Positions 54,213 through 64,000 of a stretch of 64,000 nt of DNA are shown here, one piece after another. Source of the DNA: Mermis nigrescens (taxonomy: Eukaryota; Nematoda; Enoplea; Mermithida; Mermithidae). Both the position numbers and the translations under genes were made by a program. Each line of letters opens with the position of its first letter. Positions within the stretch are counted from its first letter, which is position 1. The notes under the pieces are model-generated. The model did no database searches, was not told the DNA's origin, and saw only the letters and a list, made by a program, of their open reading frames with translations. The stretch lies in contig JAVLUZ010000704.1 of NCBI GenBank assembly GCA_036768485.1, forward strand, positions 275,510 through 339,509, read 5' to 3'.

Positions 54213-55106
54213 ATGAGCGGGTCGTTTTTGTATTTCGCCGCAACACTGGACGGCGACGCGACGCCTCACCATCCACAGGATGGTGGTGAAGGCGAAGAAA
54301 ATGATGATGTGGAGGCTGTTTTGCAGGCCCACCCTGCTGACGAATTGCGCCGGAAATCGGCGTTTATTTCGAGGAGAACGCGCCATTTATTAGATAAGAC
54401 ACAGGCTGAAATTATGCTTGCGATCGCCCGTGAAAACGCGCCGGAATTGCATCCGAATTTTGTATTACGTACGCCTAATTCATATCGGCTCGTTTTTGCT
54501 TGCCAAGAACAGCGCGATTTGGCAATCGCGCGAAAGCTTAGCATTTTTTCGCTGCTCGTGGAGATTGAGAAGCCGAGGGATCCGATTCGTTTGAAAAAGT
54601 GGACGCTTCACTTAGACAACGTCCCACTTACGGTCACTCACGAAGAGGTCGCTGCTTGGTTACGTGCGAAATTCGCCGACCTGGAAATTGTTAGCGGTTT
54701 TCGATGGACGACGGCCCCTGGCTGCGAAATTAGAACCGGCGGCCGGTCAGTCGTCGTACAAGCTCCGTCGACGCTGGAATTTCCCGGTTATATTTGGTTT
54801 ATAGCAGCTGGCATGCTCAACGCGGTAAAGATTCGACTTTGGCATTTTGGAATGCCTAAGTTTTGCCGGCGTTGCATGGTTCAAGGCCATATAGCCCGCG
54901 ATTGTCAGGCTGAGTTGGTTAAGCCGCCGCCTCGACGCCAAACCCTAGGCCGACGCACCTACGCAGATATTATCGACAGAAGAAATTTGCAAACGACTGG
55001 AGCAGTTTCGGAAACCGTTTTGGAGAGCCACGATCTTATTGCTCCTGGCAACGAAAATGAAAAAGACAGAAAAAATAGAAAAAGCAGAAAAATTGTGCGA
55101 AAATGA
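54213..55106 (+). CDS. Zinc-knuckle (CCHC) Gag/ORF1-like protein
   Basis: Intronless frame of 297 residues. The N-terminus is acidic; residues ~45-190 have a charged/hydrophobic pattern like the RNA-binding (RRM-like) part of retrotransposon ORF1 proteins (LKKWTLHLDNVPLTVTHEEV). A CCHC knuckle reads C218-x2-C221-x4-H226-x4-C231, followed by a Pro/Arg tail and a Lys/Arg-rich end. Such proteins bind element RNA. It is richer in G+C than its surroundings. Its last 50 bases overlap the NADAR frame from that frame's ATG. No reverse transcriptase is found within 2 kb, so it is either a non-autonomous retroelement or a captured gene. Confidence 0.8.
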   Translation: MSGSFLYFAATLDGDATPHHPQDGGEGEENDDVEAVLQAHPADELRRKSAFISRRTRHLLDKTQAEIMLAIARENAPELHPNFVLRTPNSYRLVFACQEQRDLAIARKLSIFSLLVEIEKPRDPIRLKKWTLHLDNVPLTVTHEEVAAWLRAKFADLEIVSGFRWTTAPGCEIRTGGRSVVVQAPSTLEFPGYIWFIAAGMLNAVKIRLWHFGMPKFCRRCMVQGHIARDCQAELVKPPPRRQTLGRRTYADIIDRRNLQTTGAVSETVLESHDLIAPGNENEKDRKNRKSRKIVRK

Positions 55107-55667
55107 TATCAATGATACTTTTTCTTTTTCTGTGAATTTATCTGAGGCAGACTGGCCTACGCCAGCCGAAAATGTCCAAATCGCTCAAAATACATCAAAA
55201 ACAAAATTCCTTCCATTTTACACCAAAAAACAAATTTTTTCAAACCACTTTCCCTGTACTATCGTTGCTGACGGAATAAAATTCCAGTCTACCGAGCATT
55301 TTTATTTCACAAAAAATATCTTTCGCTGGGCAATACCGAAAAAGCTAATGCCATTTTAGAGTGCGACACGGCGGCAAAGGCTAAACGATTGGGCGAGCAA
55401 ATCCCGTGGGACACCGAAAAGCTGGGACCTTGGGCCAAATTCGCCAGCGACACTCTGTTTCTGGCGAATTCCTATAAATACGACCAGAATGAGGATTTGC
55501 GCCAGAAATTATTTGAGACCGCGCCTTTAACGCTTGTGGAGGCCAGCCCCACGGACATTTTCTGGGGAGTAGGATTAGCCAGTGACGACCCGAAGATCAC
55601 GATCAGTCCAACTGGCGTGGGAAAAACGCTTTTGGGATACTTCTTACAAAACTACGCGATGGGATGA
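55057..55667 (+). CDS. NADAR (YbiA/DUF1768) domain protein with one frame break
   Basis: First part 55057-55356 (frame of ATG 55057; TAG at 55357): FSNHFPCTIVADGIKFQSTE then HFYFTK. Second part in the -1 frame, from about 55317 to TGA 55665: ANAILECDTAAKAKRLGEQI, a W/F region, YDQNEDLRQKLFETAP, LVEASPTDIFWGVGL and LGYFL. These are the ordered NADAR motifs (FSNF, DG...S-EH-Y, Q-x2-L-x3-L, E-x3-D-x2-WG-G, LG-x2-L). NADAR proteins cleave N-glycosidic bonds, for example in riboflavin-pathway intermediates; some remove ADP-ribose from DNA guanine. The break lies in a run of six A. Stop and a further ATG overlap as ATGA at 55664, opening a 26-residue frame to 55744. Confidence 0.8.
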
Positions 55668-55744
55668 TGGCTCACGATCGTTATTACGAGGAAGTTCAGA
55701 AATTGGACAAAACAAAATATTTGGCACAGAATCACCCCATTTGA

Positions 55745-56158
55745 AAAAGAAGATAAATATTTTGGGCGATCCATGTACGATTTTTATTGATCTTTGTGAT
55801 CAGTTTTGTTATTTTATTATGTTTCGTTTCAAATTTTAAAAGGGGACGTAAATATAAAAGCAAATCTCCGAAATATCAAAATTTTCATTTAAAATTAGAC
55901 CATTTTTAATGTTTGCTGAAGCGCAAAAAATAAGTAATAAGGACAAAATTTTTTAGTGTACTACCGCTACACTCATTGAAGAGGTTACATTCCAAAAGGA
56001 TGGTTTTCTACTAGTAAGAAGTTAGTCGCCCTTTTAAAATTTATTTGTTAATACAATTAACACTTTGATGTAGTGACGTTCGAAAATGTAATGTTGTGGA
56101 CCATAGTCCGTCGCGCGCGTTACAATAAAACGTTGAAAAAAAAATAAATAAATAAAAA
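55745..56158. other. Possible 3' end of the unit: AATAAA and A-rich tail
   Basis: ACAATAAAACG at about 56123 is followed by an A-rich run to 56158, resembling a retroposed 3' end. No target duplication was identified. Confidence 0.4.
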
Positions 56159-56344
56159 ATGGATTCTACTAAGCCTGAGCAATATTTGAGGCCGGCATTT
56201 TCCGATCCGGCTTTTTTAGTCCATGCGGATGTTGCCCGTTCACGAACCTTGTTGTCCGCCAATTCGTATGTATTAAATTTAGTGGAAAAGCTCGCGAATG
56301 AAACAAGCAGATTGGTAGTAGGAAACTGGCACATAGTTACATAA
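56159..56344 (+). CDS. Small hypothetical frame after the A-rich tail
   Basis: 61 residues beginning MDSTKPEQYLRPAF, with balanced composition unlike the low-complexity frames around it. ATG follows the A-rich tail directly. No family recognised; could be the start of another element's first ORF, truncated. Confidence 0.3.
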   Translation: MDSTKPEQYLRPAFSDPAFLVHADVARSRTLLSANSYVLNLVEKLANETSRLVVGNWHIVT

Positions 56345-56513
56345 GGAGTTCAGAGACAAACTGACGGCGCTTTCGTTTATTTTCATTTAGTATGTACATA
56401 CACTCGCAGGTACATAAGTTAAAAAGAAAGAGTGCAACGAATACAAAATTATCTATTTTTGGCTCATTAAGACGTGGAGAAAACACTTTCGTATATGTAG
56501 CAGCCCCCTCGGA

Positions 56514-56681
56514 CAGGCACGCATCTCTGGGGGGAATGGGGGGGGTTCGGTGGACCCCCAAAATTCAGAAAAACAGGACTTTTTAAATGCTATTTTGTGC
56601 TATTTTTGGCCTTTTTGGGCTTAGTCCCCCAACAAAAATTGGTGTTGGTCCCCCAAAATAGGACGGCCAGATACGTGCCTG
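56514..56681 (+). mobile_element. Family F MITE, copy 3
   Basis: CAGGCACGCATC to ATACGTGCCTG between ccctcgga (56506-56513) and cccttgga (56682-56689), 7 of 8. Confidence 0.88.
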
Positions 56682-56689
56682 CCCTTGGA

Positions 56690-57640
56690 TTATTATGACC
56701 TCAATCCTAAAAATAGCGCCTTAAGAAGCCAACTTTAAATCACTCGTCTCTAACGTGGTTTCATTCGTATACTCAGGTATGAAACATAGTTGCATATATG
56801 TTTGCCTTTAATATCTTAAGAATTTTGCCAATGACTATTAAGTAAGCGCAAATACAGAAAGCAGCAATACGTTCTACATATGCCACGAACAAGAAAATAT
56901 TAAATAATAATGAAATATGCAAATACGAATACAAAAGCAATGTGCAAATAATGGATCCGACGCGTCATACATAGGTACTTTATAATGCTCAAACGACATC
57001 AGCAAAATAGTACCCAAATCGAAGATATATATGCGACTATTGTAATAATTTACAAATCAAGGTCACATTTTGACATTCCGCGTATAATCGTATTCAATCG
57101 TTGGAATTACGGCTTGCAAGAATTTCAGTAGAATTATCAAATATCTGTAAACAAACAAATAATCGCATCGCTTGAAAATAAAACGAATGGGAATGACCAT
57201 GTACATGGGAGAAATCTAATTATTGGGGTCTGGCTGAGACAAAAATCGGAAAAAATGCCAAAAATTCAATTCGAAGAATCTTCCGGATTCTGGGGTTCAG
57301 CGAAACCCTCCATTACAAAAAAAGATGCAAATGGTCAGGGTGATCAAGGAGGGGTAAAGTCAAGAATTATTCTTAGAAAAATTAAAGGGCCAAAAATTCA
57401 CTTTAGAAACTACTCGTAGTACCATCTGCGATATTCTTCAATACGTGGGCGAGCAAAGTCGTAGAATCTGGATCTGGAGGGGGTTGAAGTATAATACTGT
57501 AGAAAGTTGAAGTTGACCCCCCGCAGATTACTGTAGACCCCGGAATTCTATTTTTAGTAACGTTTTTGGCGATTTCACCCAACCAGACCCCCCAGAATTT
57601 TCTTACTGCCCGTGAATGGCCCAGACCCAAATATAACTGA
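56690..57640. other. Intergenic with repeat fragments
   Basis: 57230-57310 and 57470-57610 carry dispersed-repeat wording shared with 25.8, 28.9 and 43.8 kb. No gene. Confidence 0.4.
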
Positions 57641-57650
57641 CCGTGACAAC

Positions 57651-57904
57651 CACACCTGGGCGTGGGGGTGGTTGAGGGTATGCAACCCCAGAAACCAAAT
57701 TCCCCCCTAGAAATCAAAATACCCCCCAGAATTCAATTTTTGAAAATTTTTTCGTTTTTTTCGCAATTTTTTGATGCCAATGGATAGTGCTTGATGAGGA
57801 ACGTCAAAAAATGGTGTTTTTTCGCCATACCACCATTTTTAAGGCCATTTTTTGACCTCCAAAAAATCTTGCACCCCCCAGAATTTTCTTGCTGCCCACG
57901 TATG
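57651..57904 (-). mobile_element. Family A MITE, copy 14
   Basis: CACACCTGGGCGTGG to CTGCCCACGTATG between perfect gtgacaac duplications (57643-57650, 57905-57912). Confidence 0.94.
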
Positions 57905-58201
57905 GTGACAACTCATTTTATCAATTAGATAAGCAAACATATAACACAGGTTTGAGAATGCCATCACCCTTTTCACGATCGTCGTTAAATCCCTTCCAGA
58001 CTTTTAAGTAGAAAAAATCGTATTTTTTGGATTTTTTAAATGTGTTTCAGACCTTTTCAGTCAAAAAATAGAAAATCACTGTGAACCTCTTTTAGAAGAA
58101 TAGCCGCCTGACCCTGCACTAAAACTTAGAGTCGTTCATATACGCAAATCAGTAGTACTCTCAATCGATCGACCTCTAGTAGACCTATTCATACCCATTG
58201 C

Positions 58202-59309
58202 CAGGCCCATATCCAGGGGGTGGAGGTGAAGGGGGATTCTCTCCCCCGAAATTTTTATTTTCAGAATTTTCAGCTATGAGACTATAAAGGTTTTTGATGC
58301 TTATCAGCGTGAAAATGCTCAAATTTTCGGCGCGCGCGAGACCAAATTTTTTGCATTTCTTATCTTCAAAAAGGCGCAAAATTTAAAACAAGGGCATAAG
58401 AAAGAACGTCGACAGATTTATTGTTTACGTACGTTGTTGCCTTCGAAACCGCTCAAAACCGCTGAAAATTAACTTAGACATGGAGAACATGTCAAATTTC
58501 TCCGGAGCATCGCACCGCATTATTCATTTTCTCTGTTGGTTTTGTTTGCAGGACACAAAGATTGAGTACAAAAACAAAAGTTAAGAAGTGGTCCAATAAT
58601 TGAATAATGAGAAGTCAGTTATGCTCACCAGACGCGTTCTGGGGGGTTTGGGGTAGGGGGTTTGACCCCCCTAGAATAACGACTGACGCCCCGCGCAAAA
58701 TGGCTGCGACGAACCCCCAGAATTATCGATTTCTTGTAAAAGTTGGTAAAAGTCATAAGGAGTGTGCCTTTTAGAGCGTTTTTAGCCCATTTTAGTCAAA
58801 AATTTCAAATTTCCGGCGGTATGCGTCATACACACTCTTTTGACCATATTTTGTTCAATTTTTGACCACATTTTGTTCAATTTACTCAATTTTTCAAATT
58901 TTTTCGAAATTTTTTTTACGTTTTTATGTCCTAGAAAGAACGAGCACTGTCTGAAACGTCAAAAAACAGTGTTCTTGACGTGTATCCAGCGTTTTTAGCC
59001 CAAAGAAGGCTCTTTTCAAAAAAAAATTTCGGGCCCGACCCCCGCCCCCCATAATTTATATGCTGTATGAACATGTATTATATGATGTACACACTTTGAA
59101 CGATAGATTAGAGTGTATGATTATGAGATAAAGTTAATAAATTTTTAAAATTTTCTAGAAATTTTTTTTCGCCATTGTAAGAGCTCGTCGAGAAACGATC
59201 AAAAATGCCTTTATTTTTGCCTACCACCTCTTAATAATTCTCGGGATATCCGACTTTGAAGTTTACGATCCCCCCATCTTACCAATATAAAATCCTGGTT
59301 ACGGGGCTG
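58202..59309. mobile_element. Probable hAT-type element
   Basis: Left CAGGCCCATATCCAGGGG; right, reversed, CAGCCCCGTAACCAGGATT. After removing a later family A insertion at its border, the flanks read cccattgc and cccagtac, 6 of 8. No transposase frame. Confidence 0.55.
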
Positions 59310-59314
59310 CCCAG

Positions 59315-59576
59315 CATACGTGGGCAGCAAGGAAATTCTGGGGGGGAAGTGCAAGATTTTTCAAAGGTCAAAAAATGGCCTTAAAAATGGTGGTATGGCG
59401 AAAAAACACCATTTTTCGACGTTTCTCATCGAGCAATATCCATTGGCATCAAAAAATTGCGAAAAAACCGAAAAAATTTTTAAAAACTGAATTCTGGGGG
59501 GTATTTTGATTTCGGGGGTCTGGGTATTTTGCTTTCTCGGGGGGGGGGGGCTGCATACCCCCCACGCCCAGGTGTG
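59315..59576 (+). mobile_element. Family A MITE, copy 15
   Basis: CATACGTGGGCAGC to CGCCCAGGTGTG between perfect ctgcccag duplications (59307-59314, 59577-59584). Confidence 0.93.
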
Positions 59577-59584
59577 CTGCCCAG

Positions 59585-60586
59585 TACCATATTATGTTAA
59601 CAGTTTGCGTTTTCTAAGCTACACTATTATAAAAAATAGGCTACAAAAGTGAATCGAAATTCTGGTTCAGCATGCTGATGACATATGGGTCGCGCCTGAA
59701 TTCTGAAGAGGCTGGGAGTCCAAAAATTTTCAAAATTAAAAAAAGCCGAAAGGCTTATTGACAAAAATATCTATGAACCATTTTTATGTGTTTCTCATTT
59801 ATTACAATCCACTGACATTAAAAAATCGCGAAAAAATAAAAAGAAATTTTCGAAATTGAATTCTAAAGGAAGGAGGGTCTGTCTGGGGGTCTTACAAATT
59901 CTTAAACTTCTAGACCCCTCAATGCCTAGGCGTAGTGGTGACTTGGACGGTGAAAATTTAATGCTACCCTACCTTTACAGACTATAAAATCGTTTAATCT
60001 ATCATAATAAGTAGTTACAGCCTGATGACGCATTCCTTGAACTACATATAAACTTAAATAACAATGGTTTAAAAATAAAAATTTCGTTCTTACTGCTGGA
60101 CATCAAGTTGCTTGCCATTTTCAGCCAATTGTTCTATAATTCTTTTCATAACATCCGCGTGCCTGCAAGGGTGAATCGATGCCATAGGTGGTCCTGTAAA
60201 GTCATAAAAAACGCATGCGACTAAATCTTTACAAAATTACAAATAAAAAATACAGTAAACAAAAAATAACGCATAAATAAAAAGATTTTCCGCCCATTTT
60301 GCGAGGAAATTATCCAAACTGTTGAAAAAACAGATTTTCAAGTTTTTATGTATATATGTTAAAAGAATTTGAAATTAATTCGGGTAAAAATGTGAAAATT
60401 TTCAATTTTTTAAAAGAAATTTAAGTTATGCCTACATACCTATTTCTAACTGATGTTAAAACAAGCGGCAATTGTTTATTGAAAAATAAGTAAGCAAAAG
60501 AGTAAGGCTAGTTCAACGCAAGCTAAGAGAATAGAATTCTCCGATATGTATCTTCATGTTAGAGAGAGAAGAGATAATTTTTAATA
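59585..60586. other. Intergenic, nothing recognised
   Basis: Contains a diverged repeat at about 59690-59945. The rest is AT-rich. Confidence 0.4.
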
Positions 60587-60594
60587 CTGACAAT

Positions 60595-60832
60595 CACACG
60601 TGGGCGTTAGGGAGTTGGGGTATGCACCCTGCCCCCCAAACCAAAATACCAGCCCTACAGAATTCAATTTCTGAATTTTTTCTTTTTTTCTCGATTTTTT
60701 GATGCCAATGGATAGTGCTCGATGAGAAACGTTGAAAAATGGTGTTTCTTCGCCATACCACCATTTTTAAGACCACTTTTTGACAAAACCTTGCCCCCCA
60801 ATTTTGGTGCTGCCCACTGCTGCCCACCTGTG
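60595..60832 (-). mobile_element. Family A MITE, copy 16
   Basis: CACACGTGGGCG to CTGCCCACCTGTG between perfect ctgacaat duplications (60587-60594, 60833-60840). Confidence 0.93.
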
Positions 60833-61084
60833 CTGACAATGATGTGATAACAACGAATAAATCGACCATAGATGTATGGGATCAGACTAGCCAGGGAGAG
60901 GCGAAATGGAGAACTTGTGGTAAGGGAGTGTTACAACCAGGAATCCATACTTATGTACTATAATAACTAACGTATTAGGCCATTATTATGTAAAATGCTT
61001 GAGAATATACTAGTTTGAGATTAAACTGCTCTACAGTACCTACTTAACCTCCCTTCAGCGGGGGTGGGGGTAAAGCTTCCTATT

Positions 61085-61345
61085 TGCAGGTAAGCATAAA
61101 GTATAGTAGGTAGTGAACATACATGTAACGGCTCGAACTTTCGGATGAGGGTCCCTGCTTTTTTGGGGGAGGGTTAATGACCTCCAATTTCTGACCGAAA
61201 ACGCAAAAAAGCTCTTAAAATGGCCAAACAACGCAACGTTTTTCCAAAAATTAGGTGGAGTCAAAAACTTCCTGACTTTGGGCGAATGGGGGACGTCCAA
61301 TTTTGAGTGGGGGATCCCCCAAACCCCCTGTTGGGTGTAAGACAA
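61085..61345. repeat. Dispersed repeat H, copy
   Basis: Reverse orientation of the 21.85-kb type: 'catgtaacggctcgaacttt', 'ctcttaaaatggccaaa'. Borders unresolved. Confidence 0.5.
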
Positions 61346-61409
61346 TGAACAAGGTGTATTTGACAATTAGCTAAACAGTTTCATTTCTCGTTTAACACCA
61401 CACATGATC

Positions 61410-62795
61410 ATGGGAATTTGGGGGTCCCCCATAAAAATTTTACCCCCAGAAATTTTTCCACCTGCTTCAGAAATTTACCCCTCCCCCAGAATTCGCAATT
61501 TTTCGAAAGTTCCCAAAAAATTTTTTGAAAAATTCGCAGAAAAGGTGCTTTTTAAAGCGTTTTTACATAATTACCTATTCGCTCATAAATGTCAAATTTC
61601 CGGCGCTTCGCGCCACATACTCATATGTTGACCATATTTTGTTCAATTTGTTCGACTGTTTTATATTTTTTAAAATTTTTTGTTTTTTCTATTAGAAATA
61701 GGACTGGCACCGGCACCGGTGCCAGGGCACCGGCACCGGGCCGGTGCCACCTAGACACCGGCGCCGGTGCCATATAATGATAAAGAAGATTGAAGCTAAT
61801 TATCTCGTCTTTACAAAAAGAATCTTCGCAATTTAGCGTTTTACTGTAATGTCAATGATAATAATTACATTTTTTGCATTTGTCTTACAAAGACTTCGAC
61901 TCATTCTGTTTGACTGTTAGACATGGTAGAATGTTATCCAATTAATTGAATAATTCTTTGAAAACAAAATTTTGATTATTTGAACTCTTTAATAGGCGTT
62001 ATTAGCAATTAGAGTCGACAGAATACCGACATCCATGGTTACAAACGAACATATTTTTTGGGGAAGTAATCTAGGGCGCTTGATTCCTAAAGAATAGTTG
62101 CTAGCTCAACCCTATGAAAATGCGGTTGATTCCTGCAGAAGTTTTGATTTTAAAAAGCTGTAGAAAATACGATATTATACGCTTTTCACTGATCGTCTCA
62201 AGTGCATTAATTTTTCAATCCATCGCTTCGCCCTAAGTAGTAATTTTAAACAATTTATCGTTTAACTGCATTTAATTTTTTCTAAAATTGGTTGATTTCA
62301 TATTTTAATGAGAAAGTTTAGTAAGAAATATAAAAATAGTGTTCTTAGAGTATAGTTAACTACATATTCTTTTATGCCTAATAAAAGAAAGTATTGAAAA
62401 AAATTTTAGACTAACCCGCCCTCGGAATTTTCATACTTTACATCATAAATATGCGGTGAAACAATGATAATAATAAGAGGAAGCTTGCTACGCTAAAATC
62501 TAGTGGATCTCACATGATATTAATAAAAATGTGTACATATGCGCATTACGAAATATAGCTGCATTATTGTTACTCAACCCCCTTAGACATATTCTCATAT
62601 ACAAAGTATAGCACTATATTGGCACCGACATGGGCAAAAAAAGCGGCATCGGTGCACCTCTAGTTTTTATGCTATAGGAAGATAGAGCATAGTCAGAAAC
62701 GCCGAAAAACGATGTATTCAAGGCGTACCTACCATTTTCGGGCCCAAAAAAGGCACTTTAAAATCCCCCAGAATTCCCATGCTCCGCATGTATGT
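61410..62795 (-). mobile_element. Family D MITE split by a larger element
   Basis: Family D wording (reverse) runs from about 61410 to 61689, including GGCGCTTCGCGCC at about 61603, stops at 'tgttttttc', and resumes at 62663 'gtttttatgc' to about 62795 ('cccatgctccgcatgtatg'). Confidence 0.65.
61690..62662. mobile_element. Element with GGCACC-rich terminus nested in family D
   Basis: Left side has GGCACCGGCACCGGTGCC palindromic clusters after 'tagaaatagg'; right, reversed, TAGAGGTGCACCGATGCC. Flanks gttttttc and gtttttat match at 6 of 8. Looks like a hAT-group element; no coding. Confidence 0.45.
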
Positions 62796-62962
62796 TCAAC
62801 ACCACTAAAGACGGAAAGCAATGCTAAAAATGCCAAGTTACAATAGTAAATTCGAACACAGATTACTTTAGGTAGACCGTGTGCTGGTGCTTAAGACGAC
62901 AGGCAATGGTCTCATTGACCAAGGATTCTAACTTTTGCACTATTCAAGAAAAGGGTTGTAAT

Positions 62963-63214
62963 CATAGGTGGGCGGCACCAAAATTCTGGGGGTTGGGGGT
63001 GCAAAATTTTTCAAAGGTCAAAAATGGCTTTAAAAATGGTGGTATGGCGAAAAAACACTATTTTCAACGTTTCTCATCGAGCACTATCCATTGGCATCAA
63101 AAAATTGCAGAAAAAACGGAAAAATTTTTCAAAAATTGAATTCTGTGGGGTATTTTGGTTTCTAGGGGTATTCTGGTTTCTGGGGGCCCCCAAACCCCCC
63201 AACGCCCAGGTATG
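62963..63214 (+). mobile_element. Family A MITE, copy 17
   Basis: CATAGGTGGGCGGC to CGCCCAGGTATG between gttgtaat (62955-62962) and gttgtaag (63215-63222), 7 of 8. Confidence 0.92.
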
Positions 63215-63222
63215 GTTGTAAG

Positions 63223-64000
63223 CGAAAACGAACGTCTCCTGAGATGGGTTTTTGGGCCAGTTTTTCACATCTACATACAATAATCGACATATTAGCTAAG
63301 ATCGTCTGGATTACATCACACAACAATCTGAACGATATTAAAGAAGACTTATTTAACATTGTGGCTAAATAATATACGCCCTCCAGTATTGATTAAATAT
63401 TTTTCTAAATTACCCGTTAAATGAGGATGTGTTTCCATCGTTATAGTTTTCTTCGTATGTTCAGTTGAAAAATCCTCGTACATTTGATCGACAGAAAGTG
63501 GCCTTCTATTCTAGAAAGCGAGATATAAATTTGATATAAATCACGATTAAGACGCATACAGCTAATTATTTGCAATCCGTACAAAATTTCTATATGAGGC
63601 ACAGCTTACTCCTTTGATCTACGCAAATTCGAAAAATTATTGCGGACTCAACTCTAGGAAGGAAATCCCTCGTTTTGTACTAAAAAACGATGAGTCGTTT
63701 TTTACTGAAAATTTTAAATTGATAAAAATACAAGAAAGAGCGTCATAAATTAGTATAATTGGTTTGTTTACACATAAGCAAATATGTAAGGATAAAACGT
63801 TTCAGGTTTTAGCATCAAAATCTTGGGGAAAATGGAGATGACTGAATTGCGAAGATTATAATTTTTGCATTACATGCACACTTACATACCATCAATCAAA
63901 CAACTTCCACACTTAGTGAGCTATTCGCATAAACCATAGTCAAAAAAGGTTATTTTGTTTAAAAAACGCATTTTGAATCGAATATCTTCTTGTTGTCAAA
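63223..64000. other. Non-coding, nothing recognised
   Basis: AT-rich sequence to the window end. Short frames without domains; no repeat border seen. Confidence 0.4.

Noticed and set aside
55582..55839. Third overlapping frame across the end of the NADAR region
   Set aside because: No NADAR motif lies in it; it is an out-of-frame shadow followed by Lys/Ile-rich sequence.

Overview
This is a eukaryotic, animal-type window: AT-rich, with multi-exon genes, GT-AG introns, a nuclear tRNA and very dense transposon debris. An SLCO/OATP transporter with a Kazal-type loop points to a metazoan. My impression is an invertebrate with a repeat-laden genome, possibly a nematode, but no marker here fixes the taxon.

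Layout. 1-6 kb (+) holds the last three recognisable exons of a C2H2 zinc-finger gene (1968-2157, 5186-5440, 5756-5952), with joining phases that agree. 6-16 kb is mostly non-coding: one clean hAT-type element (7508-8907, perfect 8-bp duplication), a decayed minus-strand reading frame near 12.5-12.9 kb, and tandem and mirrored repeats at 13.7-14.5 kb. 15984-48732 (+) is one organic-anion-transporter gene that I could assemble into 12 exons; all phases agree, giving about 945 residues with a long Ser/Asn-rich N-terminus. Its introns carry satellites, nested hAT elements, a long foldback and an antisense tRNA-Arg(ACG). 51.7-53.7 kb holds a hAT-like element with a recognisable transposase C-terminus. 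54.2-55.7 kb holds an intronless unit: a zinc-knuckle (CCHC) Gag/ORF1-like protein followed by a NADAR (YbiA/DUF1768) domain in an overlapping frame. 56-64 kb is repeats only.

Repeats. Five short families (called A, B, C, D and F here) begin CA, end TG and in many copies sit between 8-bp direct repeats, the hAT signature. Families B, C and D and several satellites and larger elements also share a short hairpin, GGCGCGAAGCGCC. Nesting gives relative ages: D inside A, B inside a hAT that is itself inside a 21-bp satellite.

Most notable observations: the CCHC + NADAR unit with an internal frame break on a slippery A-run; the hairpin shared by unrelated repeat families; and a 15-codon insertion at one SLCO exon boundary that looks like a lost splice acceptor.
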